Below, piece by piece: positions 7,278 to 15,416 of a stretch of DNA of 30,815 nt. The translations under genes and the position numbers were made by a program. Below the pieces are notes generated by a model, which worked only from the letters and a program-made list of their open reading frames with translations, did no database searches and was not told where the DNA came from. Source of the DNA: CAZMBI01 sp964564675 (GTDB lineage: Bacteria; Pseudomonadota; Alphaproteobacteria; Rickettsiales; UBA3002); the NCBI GenBank assembly GCA_964564675.1, contig CAZMBI010000021.1, forward strand, positions 1-30,815, read 5' to 3'. How positions within the stretch are numbered: position 1 is the stretch's first letter; every line of letters starts with the position of its first letter.

Positions 7278-8582
7278 TTATGCCGCCCACCAGATCGCAA
7301 TGGGGGCGCGGGCTTGGTGTAAAAACGCGCTGATCGGCATGGCCTGCGGATCGTGCCGGGCGATGGCGCGCTCGGCCACCGGTTTTTTTGCCTCACCGGT
7401 GATATGCACATAAAGCCGGCGGGCGTTGGTGAGCGCATTGAAAGTCAGGGTGAGGCGTTCCGGCGGCGGTTTGGGCGAGTCGGTAATGGGCAGGCAGAGC
7501 TGCGCCTGTGCCGGGTCGAGAGCGGCCTTAAGCTGGGGGTGGTGCGGGAACAGCGACGCGGTATGCGCATCGTCGCCCATGCCGAGGATCACAACATCAA
7601 AGGGCAGCGGGATGGTACGCAGGGCGGCATCGGCGGCGTGGGCGGTCTGCTCAAGCGGAGAAGGATGTCCCTTCCCTAACTCTTCCCCGCTCCCCCTTAC
7701 ATCCCCCCCGCAAGCGGGGGGGAGAGAGGGAGTCGTCTCCTCCCCCTGTTTGCGTGGGTAAGCGGGGGAGGGAATCGTCCCCTCCACTCGTTTACGGGGG
7801 GAGGAAAGGAGGGGGGCTTGCAGGGTCTGCCAAATCACCTCAATGACTCCGTCCAGATTATCAATCACCTCGTTATTCCAGAAACGCAGCACGGTGAATC
7901 CGGCTTCCCGTAAAAACGTATCGCGCTTCTGATCATAGGACTGTTGCTCACTATGCTGGCCGCCATCCAACTCAATGATAAGTTGCTTTTCGAGGCAGGC
8001 GAAATCAGCAACATAAGAGCCAATACTATATTGGCGGCGAAATTTATACCCGCCCATTTGCGATCTGCGTAAAACAGACCATATAATTTTTTCCGCATCG
8101 GTCGTGCGTTTTCTTAGCTCCTTTGCATTGGCTAATATTTCCCGGCGGCGGGCGGTGTATGGCCCCCTCCCTAACCCTCCCCCACGAATGGGGGAGGGGA
8201 CTGTTTGTTCCCCCTCTTGGTTACCGGGGGAGGGGACTGTTTGTTCCACCGGCGGATATCTGAGCGATATAAACCGCGCGCCGCCGGTTAGGAGGTGTTC
8301 GCGCAGCAGCCTTTCATTACTGTCCTTGTGCGATGGATCAACAAAGCGTTCATCGGCCAGCGTGACGGTGACCTTCGACCAGTCGAGCGGTTTGGCTTCC
8401 AGCGCCACGAAAAATAGCAGCGGGGTAGAGCCGCCGGAGACCACGAGGCTCGCCTGTCCGCGCGCGGCGATGGCGGCGCCCAGCTCGCCGGCCACCTGGT
8501 CGGCCAGCGCCTGGGCGAGCGCTTCACGGCTTTCGCCGCGGTAAAATGGGATCGAGGAAGAATGTGCGGGTTGGGGTTTCAT
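7278..8582 (-). CDS. pgl: 6-phosphogluconolactonase with an in-frame DUF559 endonuclease-like insertion
   Basis: Pgl hydrolyses 6-phosphogluconolactone, the product of Zwf. Residues 1-111 are the N-terminal half: SGGSTPLLFF at 49-58 and TLADERFVDPSHKDSN at 74-89. Residues about 309-434 are the C-terminal half: GMGDDAHTASLFP at 334-346 and ITGEAKKPVAERA. Subtracting the insert leaves about 236 aa, the normal Pgl length, and the halves rejoin at a surface-loop position of the family (FISLRYPP / EQTAHAADAAL). Between them is a complete DUF559 domain (about 142-254) flanked by low-complexity Gly/Pro-rich repeat peptides. The frame is open throughout. The two Pgl halves keep their known motifs, so the protein may still work, but this is inference. 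It lies 47 bp after zwf and 29 bp before edd. Confidence 0.9.
   Translation of the reverse strand: MKPQPAHSSSIPFYRGESREALAQALADQVAGELGAAIAARGQASLVVSGGSTPLLFFVALEAKPLDWSKVTVTLADERFVDPSHKDSNERLLREHLLTGGARFISLRYPPVEQTVPSPGNQEGEQTVPSPIRGGGLGRGPYTARRREILANAKELRKRTTDAEKIIWSVLRRSQMGGYKFRRQYSIGSYVADFACLEKQLIIELDGGQHSEQQSYDQKRDTFLREAGFTVLRFWNNEVIDNLDGVIEVIWQTLQAPLLSSPRKRVEGTIPSPAYPRKQGEETTPSLPPACGGDVRGSGEELGKGHPSPLEQTAHAADAALRTIPLPFDVVILGMGDDAHTASLFPHHPQLKAALDPAQAQLCLPITDSPKPPPERLTLTFNALTNARRLYVHITGEAKKPVAERAIARHDPQAMPISAFLHQARAPIAIWWAA
7703..7722. repeat. Perfect 9-bp inverted repeat at the downstream edge of the DUF559 cassette
   Basis: Seven C plus GC (7703-7711) pairs with GC plus seven G (7714-7722) around an AA loop. 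It lies within the repeat zone coding for the peptide LPPACGGDV. It is one of two strong GC hairpins that bracket the nuclease-like domain. Such hairpins are typical of dispersed palindromic repeats in alphaproteobacteria. Confidence 0.65.
8175..8198. repeat. 9-bp inverted repeat at the upstream edge of the DUF559 cassette
   Basis: CCCTCCCCC (8175-8183) and GGGGGAGGG (8190-8198) pair around a 6-nt loop. The right arm is the start of a 22-bp unit (8190-8211) that recurs exactly at 8226-8247. Read on the minus strand, the hairpin encodes part of SPIRGGGLGRGP, a peptide produced when this type of palindromic repeat is translated. Confidence 0.65.
8190..8247. repeat. Exact 22-bp direct repeat, two copies
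   Basis: The 22 bases at 8190-8211 recur without change at 8226-8247, 36 bp apart start to start. Each encodes EQTVPSP on the minus strand. More diverged units in the same orientation lie on the other side of the DUF559 domain at 7764-7785 and about 7718-7743. They encode GTIPSP- and ETTPSL-type peptides. Confidence 0.8.
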
Positions 8583-8595
8583 CTATTATCCATTA

Positions 8596-8628
8596 TTTGT
8601 CATCCCGCGCTTTGTGCGGGATGACAAA
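8596..8628. repeat. 13-bp perfect inverted repeat between zwf and pgl
   Basis: TTTGTCATCCCGC (8596-8608) pairs perfectly with 8616-8628 around a 7-nt loop. It sits in the 47-bp gap between the zwf stop and the pgl start. Because the arms end in T and A runs it looks like a bidirectional terminator. The core GTCATCCCGC is also typical of a dispersed repeat in alphaproteobacteria. If functional it would reduce or stabilise transcript crossing from zwf into pgl. Confidence 0.7.
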
Positions 8629-8629
8629 A

Positions 8630-10114
8630 CTAATCCTCATCGTGATACCAATAACGTCCGTCACGGGCGATGAGTGCCGCTGCGGCATCAGGACCGGAGC
8701 TGCCGGCCGAATAAAACTGGCAGCGCTGGCCGCTTTCCTGCCAGGCCTGTAGCAACGCTTCCGCCCAGATCCACGCCGCTTCCACCTCGTCGGTACGCAT
8801 GAACAGAATCGGGTTGCCGCGCACCACATCCATCAGCAGCCGCTCATAGGCTTCCGGGTAGCGTTCGTCAAACTCCTCGGCGAGGCTTAAATCGAGATTC
8901 ACCGGTTTCAGCCGATAGCCGCCGGGGCCGGGGACTTTGGTGTTCATCTGCAGGCGGATCGATTCATCGGGTTGCAGGCGGATGACCAGCTTGTTGTTTT
9001 CAGGGAAATCCGGGTGATGCGGGAAAATGTTCAGCGGCACGTTGCGGAACTGAATAACGACTTCCGAATAGCGCTGATGCATGCGCTTGCCCGTGCGCAG
9101 ATAAAACGGCACGCCGGACCAGCGCCAATTATCCAGATGCAGCTTCAAGGCGACATAGGTTTCGGTATCGCTTGCCTTGCTGTCGATATCGTCGATATAA
9201 GAGCCGACCGCCTCGCCGTCGATCGTGCCGTTGCGATATTGTCCGCGTACCGAATGTTCCTTCACATCCTGCACAGTGATCGGGCGCAGCGCGCGCAGCA
9301 CTTTCAACTTTTCGTCGCGCACGGTATCAGCGCGCAGATGCGCCGGCGGTTCCATCGCCAGCAGGCAGACCAGTTGCAGCAGGTGGTTTTGCACCATATC
9401 GCGCATGGCGCCGTAATCGTCGTAATAACTGAACCGTTCACCGACGCCGATGGACTCGGCCACTGTGATCTGTACGTGATCGATGGCGTCTTTATTCCAT
9501 ACCCGGCCGAACAGCGCGTTGCCGAAGCGCAGCACCATCAGGTTCTGGACGGTCTCCTTACCGAGATAATGATCGATGCGGTAAATCTGCTGTTCGTCAA
9601 AACAGGCGAGCACCGACTGGTTGATGGCGTTGAACGAGGCCAGATCGTGGCCGATTGGTTTTTCCATCACCACGCGCGAGTGGGGGGTAATCATCCCGGC
9701 ATCGCGCAGCTGCTCGCACACAGTGCCGAAGACGCTGGCGGGGGTAGCCAGATAAAACACGCGCACGGGGCGCGGATCTTGTGTTATGCGTTTGTGCAGG
9801 TGCTGATAATCCTCGGCCCTGGTGGCATCCACCTGGCAGTACTGGCAGCGCTCGCTTAAGCGCTTAAGGTCGCCGTCATTGACGTCCGCCTCGGCGATGA
9901 AGCGCGCGGCCGCCTTTTCCAGCATCGCCTGCAGCTCGGCTTCATCCATGGCAGAGCGGCCGATAAACACGATACGGCTGGATTCGGGCAGTTGGCCGGC
10001 CTTTAGCCGGTAATACAAGGCGGGGATGATCTTACGTACAGACAAATCCCCCGTACCGCCAAAAATAACGATATCTGCCGGTTCCAGCTCGTTTGTCGAT
10101 TCTTTTGATTTCAC
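8630..10114 (-). CDS. zwf: Glucose-6-phosphate 1-dehydrogenase
   Basis: Zwf oxidises glucose-6-phosphate to 6-phosphogluconolactone with NAD(P)+, the entry to the Entner-Doudoroff route encoded downstream. The 494 residues match the family length. Seen in order are the dinucleotide-binding FGGTGDLSVRK (18-28), EKPIGHD (151-157) and the active-site signature RIDHYLGKE (179-187). YYDDYGAMRDMVQNHLLQL follows, then the C-terminal RTGKRM and FRNVPL stretches. The start is GTG at 10114, with a weak AAGG 11 nt upstream; no better start precedes it. It is the first gene of the minus-strand cluster, divergent from the unknown gene at 10330. Confidence 0.95.
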   Translation of the reverse strand: MKSKESTNELEPADIVIFGGTGDLSVRKIIPALYYRLKAGQLPESSRIVFIGRSAMDEAELQAMLEKAAARFIAEADVNDGDLKRLSERCQYCQVDATRAEDYQHLHKRITQDPRPVRVFYLATPASVFGTVCEQLRDAGMITPHSRVVMEKPIGHDLASFNAINQSVLACFDEQQIYRIDHYLGKETVQNLMVLRFGNALFGRVWNKDAIDHVQITVAESIGVGERFSYYDDYGAMRDMVQNHLLQLVCLLAMEPPAHLRADTVRDEKLKVLRALRPITVQDVKEHSVRGQYRNGTIDGEAVGSYIDDIDSKASDTETYVALKLHLDNWRWSGVPFYLRTGKRMHQRYSEVVIQFRNVPLNIFPHHPDFPENNKLVIRLQPDESIRLQMNTKVPGPGGYRLKPVNLDLSLAEEFDERYPEAYERLLMDVVRGNPILFMRTDEVEAAWIWAEALLQAWQESGQRCQFYSAGSSGPDAAAALIARDGRYWYHDED

Positions 10115-10161
10115 GTGATAAGCTGCCTTATATAGCTATATGAGACTATCGCATAACCCCC

Positions 10162-10176
10162 TCTCCCTCTGGGAGA
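10162..10176. repeat. Short GC-rich inverted repeat in the zwf upstream region
   Basis: TCTCCC (10162-10167) pairs with GGGAGA (10171-10176) around TCT. The surrounding C-rich stretch resembles the repeat sequence flanking the DUF559 cassette in pgl, so this may be a solo copy of the same dispersed family. It sits in the 215-bp divergent region between zwf and the gene at 10330. Confidence 0.4.
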
Positions 10177-10276
10177 AGGAACAACGCTTAGGCAATTATG
10201 CAATACTCTCTATATATTATTGTTTTCCCGATTTGTTGCGCCGCATCGTCATTTTAGCGCGAATTTCGCCATCAAA

Positions 10277-10306
10277 TTGTCACAATATACTCTTATACTG
10301 GATTAT
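10277..10306 (+). promoter_or_regulatory. Candidate sigma-70 promoter for the 10330 gene
   Basis: A TTGTCA -35 hexamer (10277-10282) and a GATTAT -10 hexamer (10301-10306) are separated by 18 bp, which would start transcription near 10313. Two TATACT hexamers lie between them but at unsuitable spacing. The start codon at 10330 has no strong ribosome binding site, so its leader would be very short. Confidence 0.4.
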
Positions 10307-10329
10307 GGAGAATTAGTATTTAGCAACCC

Positions 10330-11964
10330 ATGGCGACACAGACAATAGAACAATATGAATGGGGCGGTCAATCCCGCATCCGCCGTATGGATGTTGAGAA
10401 AATGCCGTCTGGTCAGATACGTGTGCGGCTTTACCCGGCAAAGGATGGTATGCGCAGCCTGGCCGATGTGCCCGAATGGCTGAAGGAAGTGGGGCTGGGC
10501 GAAGTTTATCCCGATGCCTACAAAGGAGAGAATGTCCTGATAGTGGCGGGTGTGAAAGACCCCGACCGGATGATTACGACACTTCAGCACATGGAGCTGG
10601 TCGAAGGCACCGCCAGTGCTCAGCATTTCCCGCAGGCCAAGCAGGAGGTCCAGCAAAGCTTTGTCGATAAAGTCAAGCTCAACAGCATGCAGCTTTCTGG
10701 TGCTGTGGGTGTGCCCGGCCATCTGGCACTGGGTGCGGCCGGCGTGATGCTTAAAGACTGGGCGCGCGTTTCCTCTGTGCCCAAAAGCCTGGCCGCCCCG
10801 GTGATTCTCAGTCAGTACGGCACAGGCAAGGGCGAGTTGGAGTTTGAAGGCACGCTCTCCCGCATGCGCGAATATTTCGAGGACGGCGGCATCAAACTGC
10901 CTGAACTGTCTGCAGAGGATCAGAAAACCGGCATCCTAAAAGCCGCTAATAACGTGTTGAGTAAATACCCGTTGCAGATTGCCTTCGGCCTCGGTGCGTG
11001 GGGCAGTGTCAACTGGATTCAATCCGCCTGGCGGGAAGTGAAGGAAAGTAAATATAAGCGTGGTTACGGCCGGATGACCGCCGGGGTGGCCGGGCTGGCC
11101 AGTGACCTGGCGGTGATCTTCCTGCCGGAAACGAGCAAGCGGCTGGTGGGCACCGCGCGGCAGGAAGCCAATCACATAGAGGCGTTTCCCGCGGGCGATG
11201 CGAAACCGGCGAAACTGATGCCCGACGGGCAATCGCAGGTCGCCGCCGTGGCCGTGGAGGAGGCGCCCGATAAGGCGCAGGATAACCAAGCGTCGCCTGA
11301 GCAAGGGTTCATCCGGCGCAATGCCGCTTACCTGATCGGCTCGCCGTTATTGTTGAAAGGGGTGCTGGAGTTTGTGAATAATATCGGCTGGATCGCCAAC
11401 GCCGCGGAAGAAACCAAAAAAGTTAAAGTCTGGGCCGGTGAGGATTACATGCAGCAGATTGATGCGGTTCAGTCGGAATTGGATGCGCTGAAACATGAAA
11501 AAGGCACCGTGGATATCAGCCAGAAAATTCTGGATAAGAATAGTGAGCTCGACCGCATGAAACGCCATCGCACCATGGCCAAGGGGCGGGGTGGGCGGCT
11601 GTTTCCATTCCTCACCTATACCACGGGCCTGTGCTTTCTGGCGGCGACGTCGCTGGCGGCGATTTCCTCTAAAAACCGCGACCCGGCCTATCTGGTGCCC
11701 GAGGCCTATGAACCGCTTTATGCAACACTGTCCCGTATTTTGCTTGAGATGCCCAAACAGGACCGCAATGAAACGCTTGAGCTGATGGCGCATTACATGA
11801 GTACTGAAGTTGATATCCGCGACGGCGGCATTGATGTGGACACCATCAAAAAAGAAATCAGCAAGCGGGTTGAGGTGATGGAGCACAGCCCGTGGATTGA
11901 CCGCGGCGAACAGCCGATGATCACGCCCGAACAGGCCCCGGCGCAGCAGGCGGCGGCGCGTTAA
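10330..11964 (+). CDS. Unrecognised membrane protein, 544 aa
   Basis: I do not recognise a family. The first 115 residues are hydrophilic (starting MATQTIEQYEWGGQSRIRR) and suggest a cytosolic domain. Hydrophobic stretches follow at about 120-140, 213-232, 250-266, 331-357 and 423-446, several rich in Gly and Ala. Between 365 and 415 there is a charged, probably coiled-coil segment (IDAVQSELDALKHEKG). The last 90 residues are charged and helical, ending in an Ala/Gln-rich tail. Composition and codon use resemble the neighbours, so it is probably a genuine native gene. The next gene, a GT20-like glycosyltransferase, begins about 120 bp downstream on the same strand. A shared role in envelope or osmolyte biology is possible but unproven. 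Confidence 0.75.
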   Translation: MATQTIEQYEWGGQSRIRRMDVEKMPSGQIRVRLYPAKDGMRSLADVPEWLKEVGLGEVYPDAYKGENVLIVAGVKDPDRMITTLQHMELVEGTASAQHFPQAKQEVQQSFVDKVKLNSMQLSGAVGVPGHLALGAAGVMLKDWARVSSVPKSLAAPVILSQYGTGKGELEFEGTLSRMREYFEDGGIKLPELSAEDQKTGILKAANNVLSKYPLQIAFGLGAWGSVNWIQSAWREVKESKYKRGYGRMTAGVAGLASDLAVIFLPETSKRLVGTARQEANHIEAFPAGDAKPAKLMPDGQSQVAAVAVEEAPDKAQDNQASPEQGFIRRNAAYLIGSPLLLKGVLEFVNNIGWIANAAEETKKVKVWAGEDYMQQIDAVQSELDALKHEKGTVDISQKILDKNSELDRMKRHRTMAKGRGGRLFPFLTYTTGLCFLAATSLAAISSKNRDPAYLVPEAYEPLYATLSRILLEMPKQDRNETLELMAHYMSTEVDIRDGGIDVDTIKKEISKRVEVMEHSPWIDRGEQPMITPEQAPAQQAAAR

Positions 11965-12086
11965 TCTCTTACTCCGCAATAAGCACGACAATCTTAACAA
12001 AACATTAATCAATGTCAGGCGGTCGGCTGTGCAATAATCAGTTACTGTAAACATATATCCGCAAGGGTGTGAGAGGAATATACGCC

Positions 12087-14171
12087 ATGGCAGAGCAATC
12101 CCCATCTGAAGGGATCATCCCCATTATCGAAAAGCCGGAAGCCAAAGGCTCTAAGATTGTCGTTTACAGCAATCGACCGCCGATTAAAGAAGTAAAAAAA
12201 GACGGAAATATCTCTTATGAAGGCAATTATGCCGGCGGGGCGGTGCGCGTTATTGCTGCGGCCAAGCCTCGCTTGTGGATTGCGCCGGCAGTTAACAAGA
12301 TACCCGAAGCCGAATGGGTTCCGATGTCGGAAGAAGAAAAGCAAGCACTTCCGAACCAGCTGGACCCGAAAGAAATTCCCTCATTAAACGGCGTCGCCGT
12401 GCAAACCTTCAAGGTGCCGGAACATTATGCGCAACAACAGTATGAGGTGTTCGCCAACGGCATTTTGTGGCCGGTGATGCATTCGCGGGATCTGACGTTC
12501 AATTTCGAGCCGTCACGCGGCCTCGTTCGGCGGGCATTGCAAAAAGCGCTTGGCAAGCAAGGAGCCGATAAAGTGAACGGATATCGTTTCCCGTTCCCGT
12601 CACAAGCGGCAGAATCGGCCTATTGGGAGGGCTATAAACGCCTGAACAATCTTGGCAATCAGGCCATTCGGAAATTGAAAGAAGACGGTACCATACGCTA
12701 TGATGACTTATTTTGGGTCCATGATTATCAGTGCGTCAATGTCGAAGGTGAATTCTTTAGCCGTCATACCCCGTTTCCCTCGATCGATTATTTGGAGCAG
12801 GTTGAATTTAGTGACGGTAAGAAATTGCTGGATACCAGCAGTTTCCAGGATTACATGCAGCATTACGTCAAACACCAACTAATTAATTTTCAGCGTCCCA
12901 GTGACATGGTGAACTTTATCGAGACGCTTGCCGCGATGGATAAGCGTTTTATCAGATATAATCAACAGTTAACCGAGCGCGGTACGTTATATCATGATGG
13001 CACACATTATCGCGTCGACCCGAAAGCGATCTTCCGTATTGGTGAAAAATTGCCCGTCAAGGCGTTTGGCCATGATGTAACACTGATGAATTTTCCGGTC
13101 GGTATCTCCCAAGAAACCAATTTGCAGGAAGCGATAGACAATGAGAACAGGCTCGATAAAACAAAAATCGAGCCGCACAAACTCGAAGAATTAGGAAGCA
13201 TCCGAGAAAGTGGAGTGCTGGGTATTGTCTGGTCCGCATTACGCAAATTTGGAAAATTCATTAAGGATAATTTGAAGATTCCCGTCTTTCTTGACGTGCC
13301 GGAATATTCGCCCGCACCACCCGGTGAGGATGAATGGCCGAGCTTTCGCGATGTATTGGAACAAAATGGGGCGTTGGACACAAATCATCGCATTTTTATG
13401 AGCGTTCATCGCAATGATTACACCAAAAACACCCTGGAAAAAGCCCAAGCCGCCGGGGATTTTCTTGCCGATTTAGAACAGAAGAACCCCGACAAAAGAA
13501 AAAACACGCATTTTCTGTTTATACTGGAACCCACACGCGAAAGCATTAAAAGCTATGTCGATTATGCCCAGCATGTTTATAAAGAGCTGGCAACGTTGCG
13601 TCGCAAATATGGTAACAGCATCATTGTGATCCCTCAGTCTGTCGATCACGGGGATGTGATGGGGATCTTGCGTCATAAAAACACCGTGGGTCTGATCGGT
13701 GCGGGACTGAAAGACGGGCATGACCTAACCTTGCGGGAGGCGATTGATGCCCGCGCGGATGGCAAGGGTGATGAAAATCCGCTTGCCTTGATTACAACGG
13801 ATGGAGTGGGCGCGGTCGATATTTTGGCTGGGAAAGGAGACCGCAAAGGCGCGTTCGTTATTGATACGACGCAGGCAGTCGGCGATTTGTCAGAATTTCT
13901 GCGTTCGTCAATGACAGAGCGGCTTAAACAGATCGATAAGGCGCTCGACGATGAAAAGGGCAGAAAGGCGTTAGCTGAACGCTACCGTTTTATGCAGAAT
14001 AGCTCTAAAGAATACAGTGGTGAGCGATATTTTCATGAAATTGCCTCCAACACCGTGTCCTTTTTGGATAAGCTTTCGGACCGACAAAAAAGCCATCCTG
14101 CTCAGATTACTGATGCGCAATGGCAGGGCATGCTAAGAGAGGCCGCCCGTGATCAGCGTGTGGCTCGGTAG
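12087..14171 (+). CDS. Divergent GT20 glycosyltransferase, trehalose-6-phosphate synthase-like
   Basis: Family GT20 enzymes transfer glucose from a nucleotide sugar to glucose-6-phosphate or related acceptors. Numbered from the ATG at 12087 (694 aa), the family order is clear. It runs VVYSNRPP (25-32), NYAGGAVRVI, FANGILWPVMHS (122-133), VHDYQ with His212 (211-215) and HTPFPS (227-232). FPVGI (336-340), HRNDYTK with Arg442 and Lys447, and KDGHDLTLRE with Asp543 and Glu551 complete it. These equal H154, R262, K267, D361 and E369 of E. coli OtsA. The canonical DGMNLVAKE loop is changed to DGHDLTLRE. About 70 extra residues lie near 341-415. The ATG has GAGAGGA 10 nt upstream; the in-frame GTG at 12069 is an alternative. 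No trehalose-phosphatase gene is nearby, so the acceptor is uncertain. Confidence 0.8.
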   Translation: MAEQSPSEGIIPIIEKPEAKGSKIVVYSNRPPIKEVKKDGNISYEGNYAGGAVRVIAAAKPRLWIAPAVNKIPEAEWVPMSEEEKQALPNQLDPKEIPSLNGVAVQTFKVPEHYAQQQYEVFANGILWPVMHSRDLTFNFEPSRGLVRRALQKALGKQGADKVNGYRFPFPSQAAESAYWEGYKRLNNLGNQAIRKLKEDGTIRYDDLFWVHDYQCVNVEGEFFSRHTPFPSIDYLEQVEFSDGKKLLDTSSFQDYMQHYVKHQLINFQRPSDMVNFIETLAAMDKRFIRYNQQLTERGTLYHDGTHYRVDPKAIFRIGEKLPVKAFGHDVTLMNFPVGISQETNLQEAIDNENRLDKTKIEPHKLEELGSIRESGVLGIVWSALRKFGKFIKDNLKIPVFLDVPEYSPAPPGEDEWPSFRDVLEQNGALDTNHRIFMSVHRNDYTKNTLEKAQAAGDFLADLEQKNPDKRKNTHFLFILEPTRESIKSYVDYAQHVYKELATLRRKYGNSIIVIPQSVDHGDVMGILRHKNTVGLIGAGLKDGHDLTLREAIDARADGKGDENPLALITTDGVGAVDILAGKGDRKGAFVIDTTQAVGDLSEFLRSSMTERLKQIDKALDDEKGRKALAERYRFMQNSSKEYSGERYFHEIASNTVSFLDKLSDRQKSHPAQITDAQWQGMLREAARDQRVAR

Positions 14172-14184
14172 GTGGCTTTTCGCC

Positions 14185-14928
14185 TTACGCATTCCAGCCG
14201 CCGTCGGCGTTGATGGTTTCGCCGGTGATATAGCTGGACTCTTCGCTGGCCAGAAACGCGATCAAGTTGGCCACTTCCTGCGGCCTGCCGTAACGGTCCA
14301 GCGCCGTCATGCCGCTCATGGTTTCCGAAAAATCGCCCGTTTCCGGGTTCATATCGGTATTAACCGGCCCTGGCTGTACGCAGGTGACGTTGATCCGGCG
14401 CGGGCCTAAGTCTTTGGCCCAGCTGCGGGTGAGCATGGCGACTGCCGCTTTGGAGGCGTTATAAGTACTCAGGCCCGGCAGGCTGGCACGCTCGCCCAGC
14501 ACACTGCCGAGATTGATGATGCGCCCGCCGTCACGGATGTGCCGAATCAGCGCATTGGTCAGCAGGAACACCGAATCGACATTGATGCGCATCATACGCT
14601 GATAGTCTTCGGCGGCGATCTCCCCGATCATGCCGCCGCCGAATATACCGGCATTATTTACCAGAATATCCAGCCCGCCAAGATCGGCGATGACGGCCTC
14701 AGCCAGCGCCGGCATGGTCTCCGGTGCGGCGGCATCGGCCTGATAAGCCCTGGCCTCGCCATCCTTATCGGTAATGGCCTGCACGATCTCGGCGACCGCA
14801 TCCGCCGAGCTGTTATAGGTCAGGGCGACGCGCGCGCCGCGTTCGGCCAGCGTAAAGGCGGTCGCCGCGCCCATCCCGCGTGAGCCGCCGGTGACCAGTG
14901 CGGTTTTATCTTTCAGGGATTGAGACAT
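14185..14928 (-). CDS. Short-chain dehydrogenase/reductase (SDR family)
   Basis: This is a classical NAD(P)-dependent SDR of about 247 residues. It carries the Rossmann signature TGGSRGMG, the structural NNAG motif, the catalytic Ser in NLGSVLGE, the YNASK Tyr/Lys pair and the C-terminal ITGETINADGGW typical of 3-oxoacyl-ACP-reductase-like members. The substrate cannot be told from sequence. I favour the ATG at 14928, which has GGAG 6 nt upstream; the in-frame ATG at 14940 has no such site. It converges on the GT20 gene with a 13-bp gap. Upstream on the same strand lies a pirin-like remnant. Confidence 0.88.
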   Translation of the reverse strand: MSQSLKDKTALVTGGSRGMGAATAFTLAERGARVALTYNSSADAVAEIVQAITDKDGEARAYQADAAAPETMPALAEAVIADLGGLDILVNNAGIFGGGMIGEIAAEDYQRMMRINVDSVFLLTNALIRHIRDGGRIINLGSVLGERASLPGLSTYNASKAAVAMLTRSWAKDLGPRRINVTCVQPGPVNTDMNPETGDFSETMSGMTALDRYGRPQEVANLIAFLASEESSYITGETINADGGWNA

Positions 14929-15011
14929 GACAGGCTCCATAAATAAACGGTTTCAGAATGCGGGGATCAGGATTCAGCCATGCGTGGTGCACTCTGCATT
15001 TTGACTCCCCT

Positions 15012-15260
15012 TTAAGGGTTATGTTTAGCCGCCTGCGGCACGTCGACCACCAGCACTTCCGCATCGGTCAGCGCCCGGATCGTAAGCGCCTGTACCGCCC
15101 TCATTTCCGCGCCGTCACCGCGCGCCATAGATTGCCGCATCTTGATAGATGAACAGCGCGCCTTTTTCAAGGTCACTTTCGCGGCCGGAGACCAGAGGCA
15201 CCAATGCCTCATGCACCGGCGCCTTAAGCGTTATGGTGACGGCGATGTGAGCGCCATCCT
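15012..15260 (-). pseudogene. Remnant of a pirin-family (YhaK-like) gene
   Basis: Read on the minus strand, one frame gives ALVPLVSGRESDLEKGALF followed by IYQDAAIYGA, then a stop. The next frame gives GDGAEMRAVQALTIRALTDA, then EVLVVDVP, and ends at 15012. Pirin-like cupins have exactly this order (VSGR, I-QDA--Y-A, then GDGA and the C-terminal AEVL-FD strand). The roughly 20-25 residues normally joining the two pieces are missing. An internal deletion with frameshift, and no start region, indicate a decayed gene. It lies upstream of the SDR and may once have been its partner. Confidence 0.55.
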
Positions 15261-15416
15261 CACCATAACTAGCGCAGGCGATTCAGGAAATAGTATGCCG
15301 TTTAGGGCGCAATTTGTTTCCGTAATCGCGCCAATAGCCGGGTGTGGCACTGATGCAAAGACGCTGCAGCCATCTTACGGAAAAATCAAAATAAAGCGGT
15401 GAGGTCCATTCTCGTT

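Larger units (their letters stand above)
7659..8249 (-). mobile_element. Repeat-flanked DUF559 cassette inserted in frame in pgl
   Basis: This block is absent from ordinary Pgl proteins. Its core (7821-8159) encodes a full DUF559 domain. That family is related in fold to very-short-patch-repair and PD-(D/E)xK nucleases. Seen in order are ELRKRTTDAEKIIWSVLR, GGYKFRRQYSIGSYVADF, the likely catalytic strand LIIELDGGQH (201-210 of the fusion) and GFTVLRFWNNEV. On each side lie GC-rich hairpins and two copies of a degenerate unit encoding E-(Q/G/E)-T-(V/I/T)-P-S. DUF559 genes beside GC-rich repeats are common in alphaproteobacteria. I infer a mobile or once-mobile cassette that tolerates translation through it. 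I see no separate start codon with a ribosome site, so it is probably made only as part of Pgl. Confidence 0.7.

Noticed and set aside
7821..8159. DUF559 domain as a separate gene
   Set aside because: The reading frame is continuous with both halves of pgl, and no start codon with a ribosome site is seen inside. A separate product cannot be excluded.
8972..9859. Plus-strand open frame of 295 codons inside zwf
   Set aside because: It is antisense to an intact zwf and has no motif of its own.
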